Positions 44,997-54,985 of a stretch of DNA of 64,000 nucleotides are shown here, in pieces. Made by a program: the position numbers and the translations under genes. The DNA is taken from assembly GCA_018368345.1 (NCBI GenBank), contig JAGZEK010000008.1, forward strand, positions 62,001 through 126,000. Reading direction: 5' to 3'. The notes under the pieces are model-generated. The model did no database searches and was not told where the DNA came from. It saw nothing but the letters and a program-made list of their open reading frames with translations. This DNA comes from Collinsella sp. GTDB taxonomy: Bacteria > Actinomycetota > Coriobacteriia > Coriobacteriales > Coriobacteriaceae. The stretch's first letter is position 1; every line of letters starts with the position of its first letter.

Positions 44997-47765
44997 ATGC
45001 TGATGCTCAAAACCGCCACGGTACTCGAAGCCATCTCCAAGCGCCGCCGCACGGCGCGCCCCGCCGCTCATACCGGCATGTCCAAGAACACCATATTCGC
45101 CGCCACCCATAGCGCCGAGGATGCCCTCGTGCTGCTCGACGCCACAGCCGACGGCCTCACCGCCGAGCACGCCGCCGAGCGCCTGAGCGCCGTCGGCCCC
45201 AACACCATCGAAGCGCCGACCAAGACGCTCGCCTGCCGCATCGCCGACGCGTTCGTCGATCCCTTCGCTGGCATCCTCGCCGCCCTCGCACTGGTCTCGC
45301 TCTACATCGACGTGCTCGCCGTGCCCGAGCTGCAGCGTGACCCCTCCACGGTCATCGTCATCGGCATCATGCTGCTGGTATCGGGCGGCATGAAGTTTAT
45401 CCAGGAAGCCCGCAGCGGCAATGCGGCCGAGGCCCTTAAGGACCTGGTCTCCAACACCTGCTGTGCCCTGCGCGACGGCGAGCGCGTCGAGATCTCCTTC
45501 GACGAGCTCGTCCCCGGCGATGTAATCCGCCTCTCTGCCGGCGACATGGTGCCGGCAGATGCCCGTATCATCACCGCGCGCGACCTGTTTGTGATCGAGT
45601 CCGCACTCACCGGCGAGAGCGAGGCCGTCGAGAAGACCGCTGCCATCACCGTCGTCGAGGGTGCCGACGGCTCCGCGCTACCACTCTCTGCCTGCAAGAA
45701 CATCGTCTTTACCGGCACCTCCGTGCAAAACGGCACCGCCATGGCGCTTGTCGTTGCCACCGGCTCGGACACCTACCTGGGCGGCATCGCCAAGATGCTC
45801 AACGGGCGCGGCGAGAAGAGCGCGTTTGACCGCGGCGTCTCGAGCGTCTCCATGCTGCTCGTGCGCCTCATGCTCGTTATGGCGCCGGCGGTCTTTGCCA
45901 TCAACGCCGCCACCAAGGGCAACGTCATCGATGCGCTGTTGTTCGCCACGAGCGTGGCCGTGGGCATCACGCCGCAGATGCTTCCCGTCATCGTGACCAC
46001 GAGCCTGTCGCAGGGCGCCAAGGACCTCGCCCGCCGCCAGGTTATCGTCAAGGAGCTGCCGGCGATCCAAAACCTCGGCGCGATGGACGTCCTGTGCTGC
46101 GACAAGACCGGCACCCTCACCGAAGACCGTATCGTGCTCGAGCGCTACCTCAACACCGACGGCAACGAGGATGCGCGCGTGCTGCGCCATGCGTTTTTGA
46201 ACAGCTTCTTCCAGACCGGCCTCAAAAACCTTATCGACCTGGCCGTCATCGACCGTGCCGATGTGACGCCCTCGACCGTCGTGCCCGATTCTATGCTGGG
46301 CCAGAGCCTGCGCGACCGCTATACCAAGGTCGACGAGGTGCCCTTCGATTTCTCGCGCCGTCGCCTGAGCGTAGTTGTCGCCGACGCCCAGGGCAAAACC
46401 CAGATGGTCACCAAGGGAGCTGCCGAGGAAATGCTCGAGATCTGCCCCTTTGTCGAGGTCGACGGCGCCGCCCAGCCGTTCACCGAAGATAAGCTCGCCC
46501 AGATTCGCAAGCAGGTCGCCGGGCTCAACGCCGAGGGCCTGCGCGTGATTGCTGTGGCGCAGAAAACCAATCCGCGCTGCGTGGGCGAGTTTGGCATCGC
46601 CGACGAATGCGACATGGTGTTGATGGGCTTTTTGGCCTTCCTCGATCCGCCCAAGGCGAGTGCCGCGGGCGCCGTCGCCACGCTCGAGGCCAAGGGTGTG
46701 GCGGTCAAGGTCCTGACCGGCGACAACGACCGCGTTGCCGCCACCGTCTGCGAACAGATCGGTATCGACGCGAGCAACGTCTTGCTCGGCTCCGAGATCG
46801 ATGCGCTCGACGACGCCGAGCTGGCGGAGCGCGCCGAGCAGACCCACCTCTTTGCCAAGCTCTCGCCGCTGCAGAAGGCGCGCTTGGTGCGCGTCATGCG
46901 TGAACTGCTCGGCCATACCGTGGGCTTTATGGGTGATGGCATCAACGACGCTGCCGCCATGCGTGCGAGCGACTGCGGCATCTCGGTCGACTCCGCCGTC
47001 GATATCGCCAAGGAATCCGCCGACATTATCTTGCTCCAGAAGGACCTGGGCGTGCTCGAGCGCGGCATCATCGAAGGCCGTCGCACCTACGGCAACCTGC
47101 TCAAGTACCTCAAGACCACGGTGAGCTCCAACTTTGGCAACGTGCTGTCCGTGACCGTCGCGAGCCTGTTCCTGCCGTTTTTGCCCATGAGCGCCCTGCA
47201 GCTAGTGCTGCTGTCGCTGGTCTACGAGATCGTGTGCATCGCGCTGCCGTGGGACACCGTCGACGACGCCTGGACTGCCCGCCCGCGCGCCTGGGACGCC
47301 GCGTCCATCAAGGGTTTTATGCTCGAACTGGGCCCTGTGAGCTCGCTGTTTGACATCGTGACCTTCGCCGCGCTCTTCTTTGCGGTGTGCCCCGCCGCCG
47401 TGGGCGCGAGCTGGTCCGAGCTTGCCGCCGCGGGCAATGTTGCCGGCATGGCGACCTTTGCGGCGATTTTCCAGAGTGGCTGGTTCGTCGAGTCCATGTG
47501 GTCGCAGACGCTCGTGATCCACATGCTGCGCTCCCCGCGCCTGCCAAGCCCGCGCGACCACGCCGCACCTGCGCTGTGCGCGCTCACCGTGCTGGGCCTG
47601 GCACTTGTCACCTGGCTGCCGGCAAGCCCCATCGCCGACGCACTGGGCCTCATGCCGCTGCCGCCGAGCTTCTTTGCGCTGCTCATCGGCATCGTCGCCG
47701 CCTATATTGCGCTGACCCAGCTGACAAAGCGCCGCTTCATAGCCCGCCACGGCGAACTGCTGTAA
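44997..47765 (+). CDS. mgtA: Magnesium-translocating P-type ATPase
   Basis: A 922-residue P-type ATPase of the MgtA/MgtB class (P3B). It has the N-terminal cation ATPase domain, the actuator motif SALTGESE, the phosphorylated Asp369 in CCDKTGTLT, the hinge VKVLTGDNDRVAAT and GFMGDGINDAAAM. About ten membrane helices are present. It uses ATP to bring in Mg2+. The start ATG follows AAGGAGG. The only nearby control signs are the mini-ORF and hairpin upstream. Confidence 0.93.
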   Translation: MLMLKTATVLEAISKRRRTARPAAHTGMSKNTIFAATHSAEDALVLLDATADGLTAEHAAERLSAVGPNTIEAPTKTLACRIADAFVDPFAGILAALALVSLYIDVLAVPELQRDPSTVIVIGIMLLVSGGMKFIQEARSGNAAEALKDLVSNTCCALRDGERVEISFDELVPGDVIRLSAGDMVPADARIITARDLFVIESALTGESEAVEKTAAITVVEGADGSALPLSACKNIVFTGTSVQNGTAMALVVATGSDTYLGGIAKMLNGRGEKSAFDRGVSSVSMLLVRLMLVMAPAVFAINAATKGNVIDALLFATSVAVGITPQMLPVIVTTSLSQGAKDLARRQVIVKELPAIQNLGAMDVLCCDKTGTLTEDRIVLERYLNTDGNEDARVLRHAFLNSFFQTGLKNLIDLAVIDRADVTPSTVVPDSMLGQSLRDRYTKVDEVPFDFSRRRLSVVVADAQGKTQMVTKGAAEEMLEICPFVEVDGAAQPFTEDKLAQIRKQVAGLNAEGLRVIAVAQKTNPRCVGEFGIADECDMVLMGFLAFLDPPKASAAGAVATLEAKGVAVKVLTGDNDRVAATVCEQIGIDASNVLLGSEIDALDDAELAERAEQTHLFAKLSPLQKARLVRVMRELLGHTVGFMGDGINDAAAMRASDCGISVDSAVDIAKESADIILLQKDLGVLERGIIEGRRTYGNLLKYLKTTVSSNFGNVLSVTVASLFLPFLPMSALQLVLLSLVYEIVCIALPWDTVDDAWTARPRAWDAASIKGFMLELGPVSSLFDIVTFAALFFAVCPAAVGASWSELAAAGNVAGMATFAAIFQSGWFVESMWSQTLVIHMLRSPRLPSPRDHAAPALCALTVLGLALVTWLPASPIADALGLMPLPPSFFALLIGIVAAYIALTQLTKRRFIARHGELL

Positions 47766-47817
47766 CAGACGGCCCGAGTCCACCACGGCAGCCGTTTCCA
47801 CAACCCGTCCCCTCAGC

Positions 47818-47926
47818 AGTTGCGGTGAAATAGTTCCTGTTTTAAGACCCCCAAGCCTTATTCAGGAACTATTCCACCGCAACTTATTGAACCACCACAA
47901 AGGTGCCTATCCCCTTCGTGGTGGTT
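47818..47926. repeat. Family B copy 2 followed by family A copy 3
   Basis: The B arms 47818-47838 and 47864-47884 pair except for one A.C position. Five bases later an A hairpin (47890-47903 with 47913-47926) has one compensated change. They fill the gap between the convergent ATPase and lipoprotein genes. Confidence 0.88.
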
Positions 47927-47934
47927 TTGGGGCG

Positions 47935-48612
47935 TTACGAGGCGTTGGTCAGGCGGCTCCAGAGCTCGTCGATATCGATCTGGTCGCCGCCGCTCAGATA
48001 CCCAGTTCGAATAAAAGCCTCATTGTAGATATAGATGTCATGAGCGCTATCGCCATCGTCTTCGGTGTCGTCGGCCATAATCACGTAACGGTGGCCGTCA
48101 AGCGCTTTGACCAGCCAATACTGGGTATCATCGATCGTGCATTTCTCCTGCACCATCGCCGCATCGCCAATCGCGCCGATGAGCGCCCGCTCGCCCTTCG
48201 TATAGCCGCCCACCGAGAGTAGAATCGCGACGTTTTCGTCTCCGCCGCCCGGTTCAAGCTCCTCGTACTCGGACTCCGAAAGCGGTATCGCGCTGTTCGC
48301 AAGTTCGTCCACATCGTCCGAAACCTTGGAAAAGGTAAAAGCGAAAAATCCCGCGTCATCGACGGCGCCGTAGCCCACGTTCTCGCCTTGCCACTCATAA
48401 TTTTGATGTTTGAGCAGGCGCACCATATCGGCACCAGCCAAGTTGATCGCGGCATAGACCGTCACGTTAGCATTGTCGTCCACGCAGGCGGCGTCCGCCG
48501 TGCTCGCTGCTTTGGCGCCGCCCGTTGTGCCCGAGCAGCCAGCCAGCGCACAAGCCGCCGCGCCCGCGCCCGCCACAAAGACCGCACGGCTCATCGTCAT
48601 CTCGTTCATCAT
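47935..48612 (-). CDS. Lipoprotein, paralogue of the next gene upstream
   Basis: A 225-residue lipoprotein with a signal peptide and lipobox LAGC. The mature part has a Ser/Ala-rich linker and then a domain that aligns by order with the 48648 product: N-V/I-T/S-A-L start, a Gly-Tyr motif, acidic middle and an Asp-E-L/F-W ending. No family was recognised. It is the last gene of a four-gene minus-strand operon (51510 to 47935). Confidence 0.75.
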   Translation of the reverse strand: MMNEMTMSRAVFVAGAGAAACALAGCSGTTGGAKAASTADAACVDDNANVTVYAAINLAGADMVRLLKHQNYEWQGENVGYGAVDDAGFFAFTFSKVSDDVDELANSAIPLSESEYEELEPGGGDENVAILLSVGGYTKGERALIGAIGDAAMVQEKCTIDDTQYWLVKALDGHRYVIMADDTEDDGDSAHDIYIYNEAFIRTGYLSGGDQIDIDELWSRLTNAS

Positions 48613-48647
48613 GTTCGTCCCTCGCTATGCTATTGGCCGCATCGCAC

Positions 48648-49403
48648 TTAGCCGAGCGCGCGCCCGGTCTTCTCCTGCCAAAATTCGTTAATCGTGGGGG
48701 CACCGCCGCCTTGGGTAAACGTACCGGTTTTGATGGCCTCCTCGGTAATGAGGTCCAGGCGGTAGTCGCCGTTTTCCATTTGGCTCACCATGGCAACGTG
48801 ACGCGCCATGTTGGAACCGTAGACGCACGCAATCCACGAGCCCGAGGTAATCTGCGCGCGGTCCTCAACCGGAACGGAGAAGTCCGCGATAACATCCTCG
48901 CAGCTCAAATAGCCCGCAAGCTGCAGCGTAAACATCACGGTACTCCCGGTGCCGCCCTTGTCGAGCTTTCCGATTTCATCCTCGCCGAGCCATTCGGTTG
49001 CGCCATCCTTGCTGATATTGCAGACGCTGAGCACGCGACCTGCCTCGTTCTCGTACATCTCGAGCGCATCTTGCCAGGTATAACCCTGTTGCGACGCAAA
49101 CTCCTGCAACTGCCAGCCCCTAAGCTCGAGCAACGCTGTGATGCTGATGTTGCGGTGCGCATCCCAGCAGTCATCCGACCACGTATCGAACGCGTCCGCC
49201 GAGCCGCTGTCTGTATCCGCACCGCCGCCCGCATCACCGGAATCACCCGATGACGAGCCCGCATCCATCTTGTCCTTTACCGGGCGATCGTCGTTAAAAC
49301 CCGTCGTGTCCTGCGCCTGCTGTCCGCCGCATCCCGCAAGCGTCAGCAACGCCGTTCCCGCCGCCGCGACAAACGCCGTGCGCGAAATAACCGTCTCCCT
49401 CAT
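48648..49403 (-). CDS. Lipoprotein, paralogue of the next gene downstream
   Basis: A 251-residue lipoprotein from ATG 49403 (GGAAAGGAAC upstream). The signal peptide ends in the lipobox LAGC, followed by a Ser/Gly/Asp-rich linker (about 30-65) and a domain of about 170 residues like the 47935 product. The cysteines in DDCWD, SVCN, LSCED and WIACV may form disulfides. It probably arose by tandem duplication. The function is unknown. Confidence 0.75.
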   Translation of the reverse strand: MRETVISRTAFVAAAGTALLTLAGCGGQQAQDTTGFNDDRPVKDKMDAGSSSGDSGDAGGGADTDSGSADAFDTWSDDCWDAHRNISITALLELRGWQLQEFASQQGYTWQDALEMYENEAGRVLSVCNISKDGATEWLGEDEIGKLDKGGTGSTVMFTLQLAGYLSCEDVIADFSVPVEDRAQITSGSWIACVYGSNMARHVAMVSQMENGDYRLDLITEEAIKTGTFTQGGGAPTINEFWQEKTGRALG

Positions 49404-49477
49404 CGTTGTTCCTTTCCCGTTTCTTATCACAGCGCCGAGCAACGCCTCGACACCGATCCTCCCGTAGCCCACTCACG

Positions 49478-51040
49478 CTATTGACGGGGCAGCTCCGTCC
49501 AGCCAAAACCGGGCTCAAAGCCATCGCGCGTGCCGATCACGTCGCCCGAGCCGTTCACCCAAGCTTGATCCGCCATCACCGAAACCTCGACATCGGTACC
49601 GTCGGGCCTGGTGTAATGGTTGACCCCGCGGATAGCATCGGAATACGAGGCCGCGCCCGTTCCCACACCTGCGCTGGAGAAATTGGCTGCGCTGGCGGCC
49701 ATATTCGCGGCGTGTTGACGATCGCTGCGCTCAAACCAAGCCTGCTGGTAGCTGTCGAACGCCGCCTGCTGCGAGGCATGCATCTGCTGCCAGGCTGCGA
49801 ACTGCTGTTGCTGCTGGGCGATGTTCATCTGCGTGCGCTGACGCTGTTCGAGCACCATCTGCTGCTTTTGAGCGCACGCTTCGCGCGCAATCGACGGGTT
49901 GAGCCGCAGGGTCGATGCCATTGAGGCAAGCGCCGTGGAGGCCGCCTCGTCCAGACGGCCTTCTGGCGCAACCAGGCAGAAGCTGTCCCTAATACGCCAC
50001 TGCAGCAGGTCGGCCGCACCCAGCTTGAACGACGCCCCGGCTGGGCAATCGCCCTGATCCGGAGCCTGATCTTTCGCGGCGCCCTGACCCGCCGCCGCAG
50101 CCGCCTGGCGCTCGCGCAGGCGCTTGCCCAGAACGCCACCGATCAGTCCGCTCGAAAGGCCCGCGCCCAGCAGCGCCTCGGCCCCGGCGGCAACGCCTTT
50201 ACCCACAGAACCCGCGACTCCGCCGATCGAGGCCACATAGCCCTCGACCTTTGCCGCTACCGCAAGCTCGGTAGGCACCGGGGCGCCTGCGAGCCGATAT
50301 CGACGCATGCGGCACTCATAGACCACATCGCTCGGTTCCATCGAAAAGCCCTGAATCGCAAAGTCGTTTGCAGCCTCGCGCTTTACGCGGGCACGCTCAT
50401 GCTCGATATCGCCTGCCGCGCTCGATGGATAGGGTTGCTCAGCCACAACCTCCGCCCGTGCGCCCAATTGCGTCGCGCAGGCTTGAGCCAGCTCGTCACA
50501 CGCCGCCTCCACATGCAGAAACGCCTTGCGCTCGGTTTGCGTGGGGATACGCTTGGCAACGGCGCCCGCGTCCACGTAGCAGAGCTCGGAGCGATACATA
50601 ATGCGTTCACCCGCCGGGCCTGCCGCCGTCACGCCAACTGAAATCGGGCAGTCGAAGCTACTGCTGCGCTCAAGATGCGCCTCTTCGATACGCCAACCCC
50701 GTGGCAGCGCCACTTGCGCGAGCGCTTGGCCGCCAGAGGCATCGCATGCAGCGTGGAGCTCAAGGTCGCCGATGCGGGGAGCGTCCGCTGCGGCCACGTC
50801 GCGATCCGGCGACGCGGCGTCGGCATCCTGCATCGGCACATCGACCGGCGCGTTCACGCTCGGCTCACAACCTTCGCCCGCGCCATCATCGGCAGCCGCC
50901 CCATTTGCGTGTTCCGCGACACCCGGGTCGTCCTCAACGCCCTCAAGCCGAACACCGCAGCCCGGGCAAAATCGCACCGGCACGCCGGCGACCCGCGGCA
51001 GTTGCACCCCGCACGCCGGGCAGAATCTCAAATCACTCAT
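49478..51040 (-). CDS. Zinc-ribbon protein of unknown function
   Basis: A 520-residue protein. Two zinc knuckles at the N-terminus (FCPACG, FCPGCG) are followed by an acidic linker (about 40-95) and a middle domain of about 250 residues. Then come a Gly/Ala-rich, possibly membrane-associated stretch (GVAGSVGKGVAAGAEALLGA) and a Gln-rich coiled coil (QMNIAQQQQQFAAWQQMHAS). The C-terminal segment of about 60 residues is Gly-rich. The start at ATG 51040 is preferred over a GTG at 51049. It lies between the anchored protein and the two lipoproteins in one operon, perhaps acting on the cell envelope. Confidence 0.75.
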   Translation of the reverse strand: MSDLRFCPACGVQLPRVAGVPVRFCPGCGVRLEGVEDDPGVAEHANGAAADDGAGEGCEPSVNAPVDVPMQDADAASPDRDVAAADAPRIGDLELHAACDASGGQALAQVALPRGWRIEEAHLERSSSFDCPISVGVTAAGPAGERIMYRSELCYVDAGAVAKRIPTQTERKAFLHVEAACDELAQACATQLGARAEVVAEQPYPSSAAGDIEHERARVKREAANDFAIQGFSMEPSDVVYECRMRRYRLAGAPVPTELAVAAKVEGYVASIGGVAGSVGKGVAAGAEALLGAGLSSGLIGGVLGKRLRERQAAAAAGQGAAKDQAPDQGDCPAGASFKLGAADLLQWRIRDSFCLVAPEGRLDEAASTALASMASTLRLNPSIAREACAQKQQMVLEQRQRTQMNIAQQQQQFAAWQQMHASQQAAFDSYQQAWFERSDRQHAANMAASAANFSSAGVGTGAASYSDAIRGVNHYTRPDGTDVEVSVMADQAWVNGSGDVIGTRDGFEPGFGWTELPRQ

Positions 51041-51057
51041 CCCGTACACCCCTCATT

Positions 51058-51510
51058 TCATTGGCTGTTCTTGATAGCGGCAAGCTGTCGCCACAGTTCA
51101 TCGGCACCGTCAAGGCGATATGCCGTCTTGTCGAGCACGATATTCCCGCCCTCGAACTCCACCGATTGCTCCGAGCCGTCTTCATAGACAAAGACGAGCG
51201 TGCGACCGGCATCGCTCATCCGCTCATCCACCGCACCTCCCACGGTGCAATCGTCGAGCGCGGCAAAAGTCGATGCGACCAGCTCGGCATCGTCGGTCTC
51301 ATAGACCGTCCGCGCCTCGCCGTTCTCGATAAGCTTGACTGCCACCGGATCGGCGGCACAATCGTTCAGCAACGCTTGCGCGGCGGTCTGTCCCTGAATG
51401 GCGCGGGCACCAAAGCCGTATGCCCGCACAAGCGTCACCGCCGCGGCAACAACCACCACGGCGATAAGCGCGCCCGCAATTTTATTAGACGTGCAACCAC
51501 GAGACGCCAT
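51058..51510 (-). CDS. Small membrane-anchored protein
   Basis: A 150-residue protein with one N-terminal membrane helix (about 11-29, AGALIAVVVVAAAVTLV) and an outside domain with two cysteines. The end, DGADELWRQLAAI, resembles the Asp-E-L-W endings of the lipoproteins downstream. GGAAGGGG precedes ATG 51510. It is the first gene of the four-gene operon, with 17 bp to the next. Confidence 0.72.
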   Translation of the reverse strand: MASRGCTSNKIAGALIAVVVVAAAVTLVRAYGFGARAIQGQTAAQALLNDCAADPVAVKLIENGEARTVYETDDAELVASTFAALDDCTVGGAVDERMSDAGRTLVFVYEDGSEQSVEFEGGNIVLDKTAYRLDGADELWRQLAAIKNSQ

Positions 51511-51614
51511 AGGCCCACCCCTTCCGTTCTGCTCCGCTCAACATCACATTCATATGCCTTTGAGCGCCAAAACGGCAGGTGACAAATGTCTCATATTCAT
51601 ATTTTTGCAGGTAA

Positions 51615-51651
51615 AACCACCACAAAGGCGCCTGTCCCCTTTGTGGTGGTT
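51615..51651. repeat. CCACCACAAAGG hairpin, family A copy 4
   Basis: Perfect 14-bp arms at 51615-51628 and 51638-51651, with loop CGCCTGTCC. It ends 3 bp before the stop codon of the LuxR gene on the minus strand. Confidence 0.9.
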
Positions 51652-51653
51652 GG

Positions 51654-53198
51654 CTAGTCTTGGGGCGTCCAGGACCAGAAGAAATTGATGAGGGCCACGC
51701 GCGAGGCGGCACCGGTCTTTTTGTTGATCGAGGCGATGTGGCGGTAGAGCGTAGAACGCGAAAGGAAGAGCGCCGCCGCAACGTCCTGCACGCTGTCGTC
51801 CGATACGACCAGCGCCTCCAGTACATCGCGCTCGCGCTTGGTAAGTCCAAAGGCGGCTACAAAGCCGTCGAGTCGATCGTCAAACGAAAGCTCCGGCGTC
51901 TCCAGGGGCACCGTGTCGGTCTGCTCGGGCGCACGGCTCACGCCAAGATCGTCGGTGGCAAACGCCAGCCCCCTGTGACCCGCTTCGTCCTCAACGCCTT
52001 GTCCAAACTGCCCCAGCAGCGAGATCGCAATGCCGACAAACAGCACGAGTACGACACCTACCGCCATCAGCACGTTTTGGCTCGAGATAATCGCCACCGT
52101 TGGAGCCGTCACAAGCATTGAGCAAATGTTGTTGATGACGCGGCCCATGCACGGCCACAAATACGACCAGCGCGCATACATCGAAATCGCGGCGAACTTC
52201 GCGGTGAAGAACACCACGAAAAAGCCCGTGCCCAGATAAAAGATAATCGTGGCGGCGAGCGCATTACCGCCGTTGCCATCGGTGATAAGCACGAAGAACG
52301 AGAGCGTTGACAGCATGGCGGCGCACGTCATGATGATATTCATATACGAGCGTCCGCGCAGGTCATACAGGGCGCCGGCGGCAAGTGCACTCACAACCAG
52401 CAGCAAGCGCGGCCAGTCACCCAGATCGATGGCGCCGGCGGCATGCGAGGTCGTGAGCCCCGCATTGAGGGCGGCAAACACGCCGGTAAGGCAGGCGGTC
52501 GCCACCGTCAAGCGCACTACGGCCCCTTGGAAGGCCGCCTTTGCCTCGGGATTATCGCGCCACTTGGCGCCATGCTCCGACGCATCGACCGATAGCTCGG
52601 CAATCTCGGCTTCGAACTCGGGCGCGGACTCATCGCGTAATTTAGCTCGGCGGGTACCGTGAAGCAGCCCAACCAGCGCAATCGCACAGGCAATAAGGAC
52701 AAACTGTTGAGGAATGCCCGCAGGCATCACCATATGGTTGAGCACCTGTACCAAAATGCCCGCAGCATAAGAAACCGCCACGGCACGTGCCAGACAAGGC
52801 GTCTGCGCAAAACGCCGCGCCAGATTGGCATGAGCGGTCGATCCGCAGTAGCCCAGGGCGCAGCACGCCACCAGACCGCCCGCAATCACAACCTGAAACT
52901 GCGCCGCCATAATCAGCAGCAGCAATGCCGACACCAGCAGCACGCCCGTCATATCGCTCGTTGCATCGATTGTCTGGGGACGGCGATAGTACAGGAGAGG
53001 ACGCACAAAATAGCCGATCACGCTCGCGCCGACGACGATGCTCTCGTAGATAACGACCTCGTTCGCCGGCACAAACTCGGCCACGCGCACGTCAAAGAGG
53101 TACTCGCCGGCCAAAAACGTGAAAAAGAAAAGCGCCAGGCACAGAATCTCCCGTATGCCCCGGCGCAAATATACGGTTGTGTCTCCCAGGTCCCTCAT
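51654..53198 (-). CDS. Membrane-bound LuxR-family regulator
   Basis: A 514-residue protein with about 12 hydrophobic segments (residues 20-425) and a C-terminal LuxR HTH in the last 60 residues (LTKRERDVLEALVVSDDSVQ, then LFLSRSTLYRHIASINKKTG). One-component regulators with a transporter-like membrane half are expanded in Coriobacteriia. It might sense an envelope or small-molecule signal. It is the nearest regulator to the envelope operon at 51510-47935. Start ATG 53198 with GGGGG upstream; 53234 is an alternative. Confidence 0.87.
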   Translation of the reverse strand: MRDLGDTTVYLRRGIREILCLALFFFTFLAGEYLFDVRVAEFVPANEVVIYESIVVGASVIGYFVRPLLYYRRPQTIDATSDMTGVLLVSALLLLIMAAQFQVVIAGGLVACCALGYCGSTAHANLARRFAQTPCLARAVAVSYAAGILVQVLNHMVMPAGIPQQFVLIACAIALVGLLHGTRRAKLRDESAPEFEAEIAELSVDASEHGAKWRDNPEAKAAFQGAVVRLTVATACLTGVFAALNAGLTTSHAAGAIDLGDWPRLLLVVSALAAGALYDLRGRSYMNIIMTCAAMLSTLSFFVLITDGNGGNALAATIIFYLGTGFFVVFFTAKFAAISMYARWSYLWPCMGRVINNICSMLVTAPTVAIISSQNVLMAVGVVLVLFVGIAISLLGQFGQGVEDEAGHRGLAFATDDLGVSRAPEQTDTVPLETPELSFDDRLDGFVAAFGLTKRERDVLEALVVSDDSVQDVAAALFLSRSTLYRHIASINKKTGAASRVALINFFWSWTPQD

Positions 53199-53308
53199 GG
53201 TAACCCCCACCCGCTTAGATGTCCGGAAAACCATTTTAATGGAGAATGGGTCTTAGTATCCACGCAATGCCCGAACTGTTACGCATCCGGCGCAAATGCC
53301 CCAACAGC

Positions 53309-53375
53309 AGTTGCGGTGAAATAGTTCCTGTTTGGCCGGCCCGGGCTGTCATTTAGGAACTATTCCACCGCAACT
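53309..53375. repeat. AGGAACTATT hairpin, family B copy 3
   Basis: Arms 53309-53329 and 53355-53375 pair except for one A.C position, the same stem position that is A.C or G.T in the other copies. Confidence 0.9.
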
Positions 53376-53460
53376 TATAAAGGGGACTGGGTTGTTGGTG
53401 TCGGAGAAAGGGAGGGAGGTACCCGGGCCGAGGGAGAAACTCGGAATCGAAGCTCGGGTG

Positions 53461-54774
53461 TTAGTGCTCGGGTGTCAGGATCACCAGGGCGTCGTGCTCA
53501 AAGGGATGCTGAGCCACGCGCACGGTGCCGTCGCCATTGTCGCGAACGGGCAGCTTGGCGATACGTTTGGCCTCCATGTCGAGGGCCGTCGCCGACCAGC
53601 CGCGCGCACTATCGAGCTTAAACGTAAGTGCCGTGGTGCGCGGCAGATAGGTGACGACACGCTCGCCAATACGCGCCACACGGATGGACTCGCGCGCGTC
53701 ATCGAGCAGCTCCTGTGCCGGGATAACGGCGAGAGCGTCGTCGCTAGCCGTGGCACCCAGGCCGGCAAGCACGTGCTCGATGGCGGCAAAATCCCACACG
53801 CCCGCAAACTGCAGACACTCCTGCCAGCGGAACGGCATGTCAAAGCCCTCGCCCAGCACCGAACCCTGGCTGCGCGATGTCTGCCAGTTCCAAACGCCGT
53901 GGGCGCCGTAGGTCACGCCCGCGCTGGCGCCGGCAAGGATCGAAGACCACACGCTCGCGCGACAGTCCTGCGCGGTAAAACGCCAGTACACGTTGCGCGA
54001 CGCACCCATCTGCTCGTAGCAGGGCTCGGAGTTGACCATCGGCTTTTTGGGATAGCTGGCGATAAAGTCCTGCGGCAGGTGCCAGGCCTCGGGCTGGCCT
54101 TCGTAGTTGTGGCCGGGCTGGAACATATAGAAGTCCAGGCGGTCCAAATACTGCGCGGGAATCGTGCGGTTACCGCGATTGATGTGCATGGTACGCAGGG
54201 CCTCGGGCGCGCGCTTCGCAACCTCGTCGAGCGCATCCTCGTAATAGGCAATCGCCTCGTCACCGGCAAAGTCCGTGTCGCCCGTCACCACATAGACGGG
54301 ATCGAACTCGCCCAGGTTCTCGACGACGCGGGCAACGTGGGCACGGACCTCCTCGCGCGGCATAACCTCGGCACCGCAACGCTCGGCGATCTTAGCGCCC
54401 CAGGTACCGGGCACGTAGTTGCACCACATGAGCACGAGCGCCGGACGAATGCCGTGCTCGACGGCAGCGCGGCACATGGCGGCGGCGCGATCCCAATACG
54501 CCTGGTTGGGTTGAGACCAATCAAAGCGCACGCCATCCTCGCTGGCATAGGGCCAAATGCCCAGATCGGGGCAGCAGCGATCCCACTGCGGCAGCGTGTT
54601 AATCTGCAGCACGTTCATGCCCTGCTCGGCGCGGCGGGTCAGATAGTAGTCCCAGTCGGCCTCGGGGATGCTGGTAAACGCACTCCAGCACGTATCGGCA
54701 AACCAAAAGAACGGCTTGCCCTCGCACAAAAAACCGTCCTGACGACCGTTGACGGTCAGTTTTCCCAAACTCAT
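53461..54774 (-). CDS. Apiosidase-like glycoside hydrolase (DUF4038, GH140 type)
   Basis: A 437-residue barrel enzyme from ATG 54774 (AAAGGA upstream). Family features are PFFWFADTCWSAF near the N-terminus, NVLQINTLPQWD, LVLMWCNYVPGTWG, YVVTGDTDF, the MVNSEPCYE strand with the likely catalytic Glu, and YGAHGVWNWQ, followed by a C-terminal beta domain. Such enzymes cut apiose or related sugars from plant glycans. No signal peptide is visible, so it should act inside the cell. It lies downstream of an EIIBC permease, after a hairpin. Confidence 0.82.
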   Translation of the reverse strand: MSLGKLTVNGRQDGFLCEGKPFFWFADTCWSAFTSIPEADWDYYLTRRAEQGMNVLQINTLPQWDRCCPDLGIWPYASEDGVRFDWSQPNQAYWDRAAAMCRAAVEHGIRPALVLMWCNYVPGTWGAKIAERCGAEVMPREEVRAHVARVVENLGEFDPVYVVTGDTDFAGDEAIAYYEDALDEVAKRAPEALRTMHINRGNRTIPAQYLDRLDFYMFQPGHNYEGQPEAWHLPQDFIASYPKKPMVNSEPCYEQMGASRNVYWRFTAQDCRASVWSSILAGASAGVTYGAHGVWNWQTSRSQGSVLGEGFDMPFRWQECLQFAGVWDFAAIEHVLAGLGATASDDALAVIPAQELLDDARESIRVARIGERVVTYLPRTTALTFKLDSARGWSATALDMEAKRIAKLPVRDNGDGTVRVAQHPFEHDALVILTPEH

Positions 54775-54912
54775 CTGCATGTCCTTTCGCTCGATAAAGG
54801 AATTGCGAACCGGCAGAAGCTTTCGCGGTAACCCCTGATGCGAAAGCCCCCGCCGTTTAACAAACCCCTGCGGGCGGACACCACTTGCCCACTCCAGTCT
54901 ACCTTGCAAGAA

Positions 54913-54946
54913 GGGCCCCGCCGGGCTTGCGCCTGACGGGGCCCTG
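54913..54946 (-). terminator. Hairpin between EIIBC and glycosidase genes
   Basis: AGGGCCCCG pairs with CGGGGCCCT around a 16-nt loop, followed on the minus strand by TTCTT. It may reduce rather than stop reading into the glycosidase gene. Confidence 0.7.
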
Positions 54947-54985
54947 TCGTGTAGGTAAGGTCGTATGCGACCGAATGGCTTGGCC

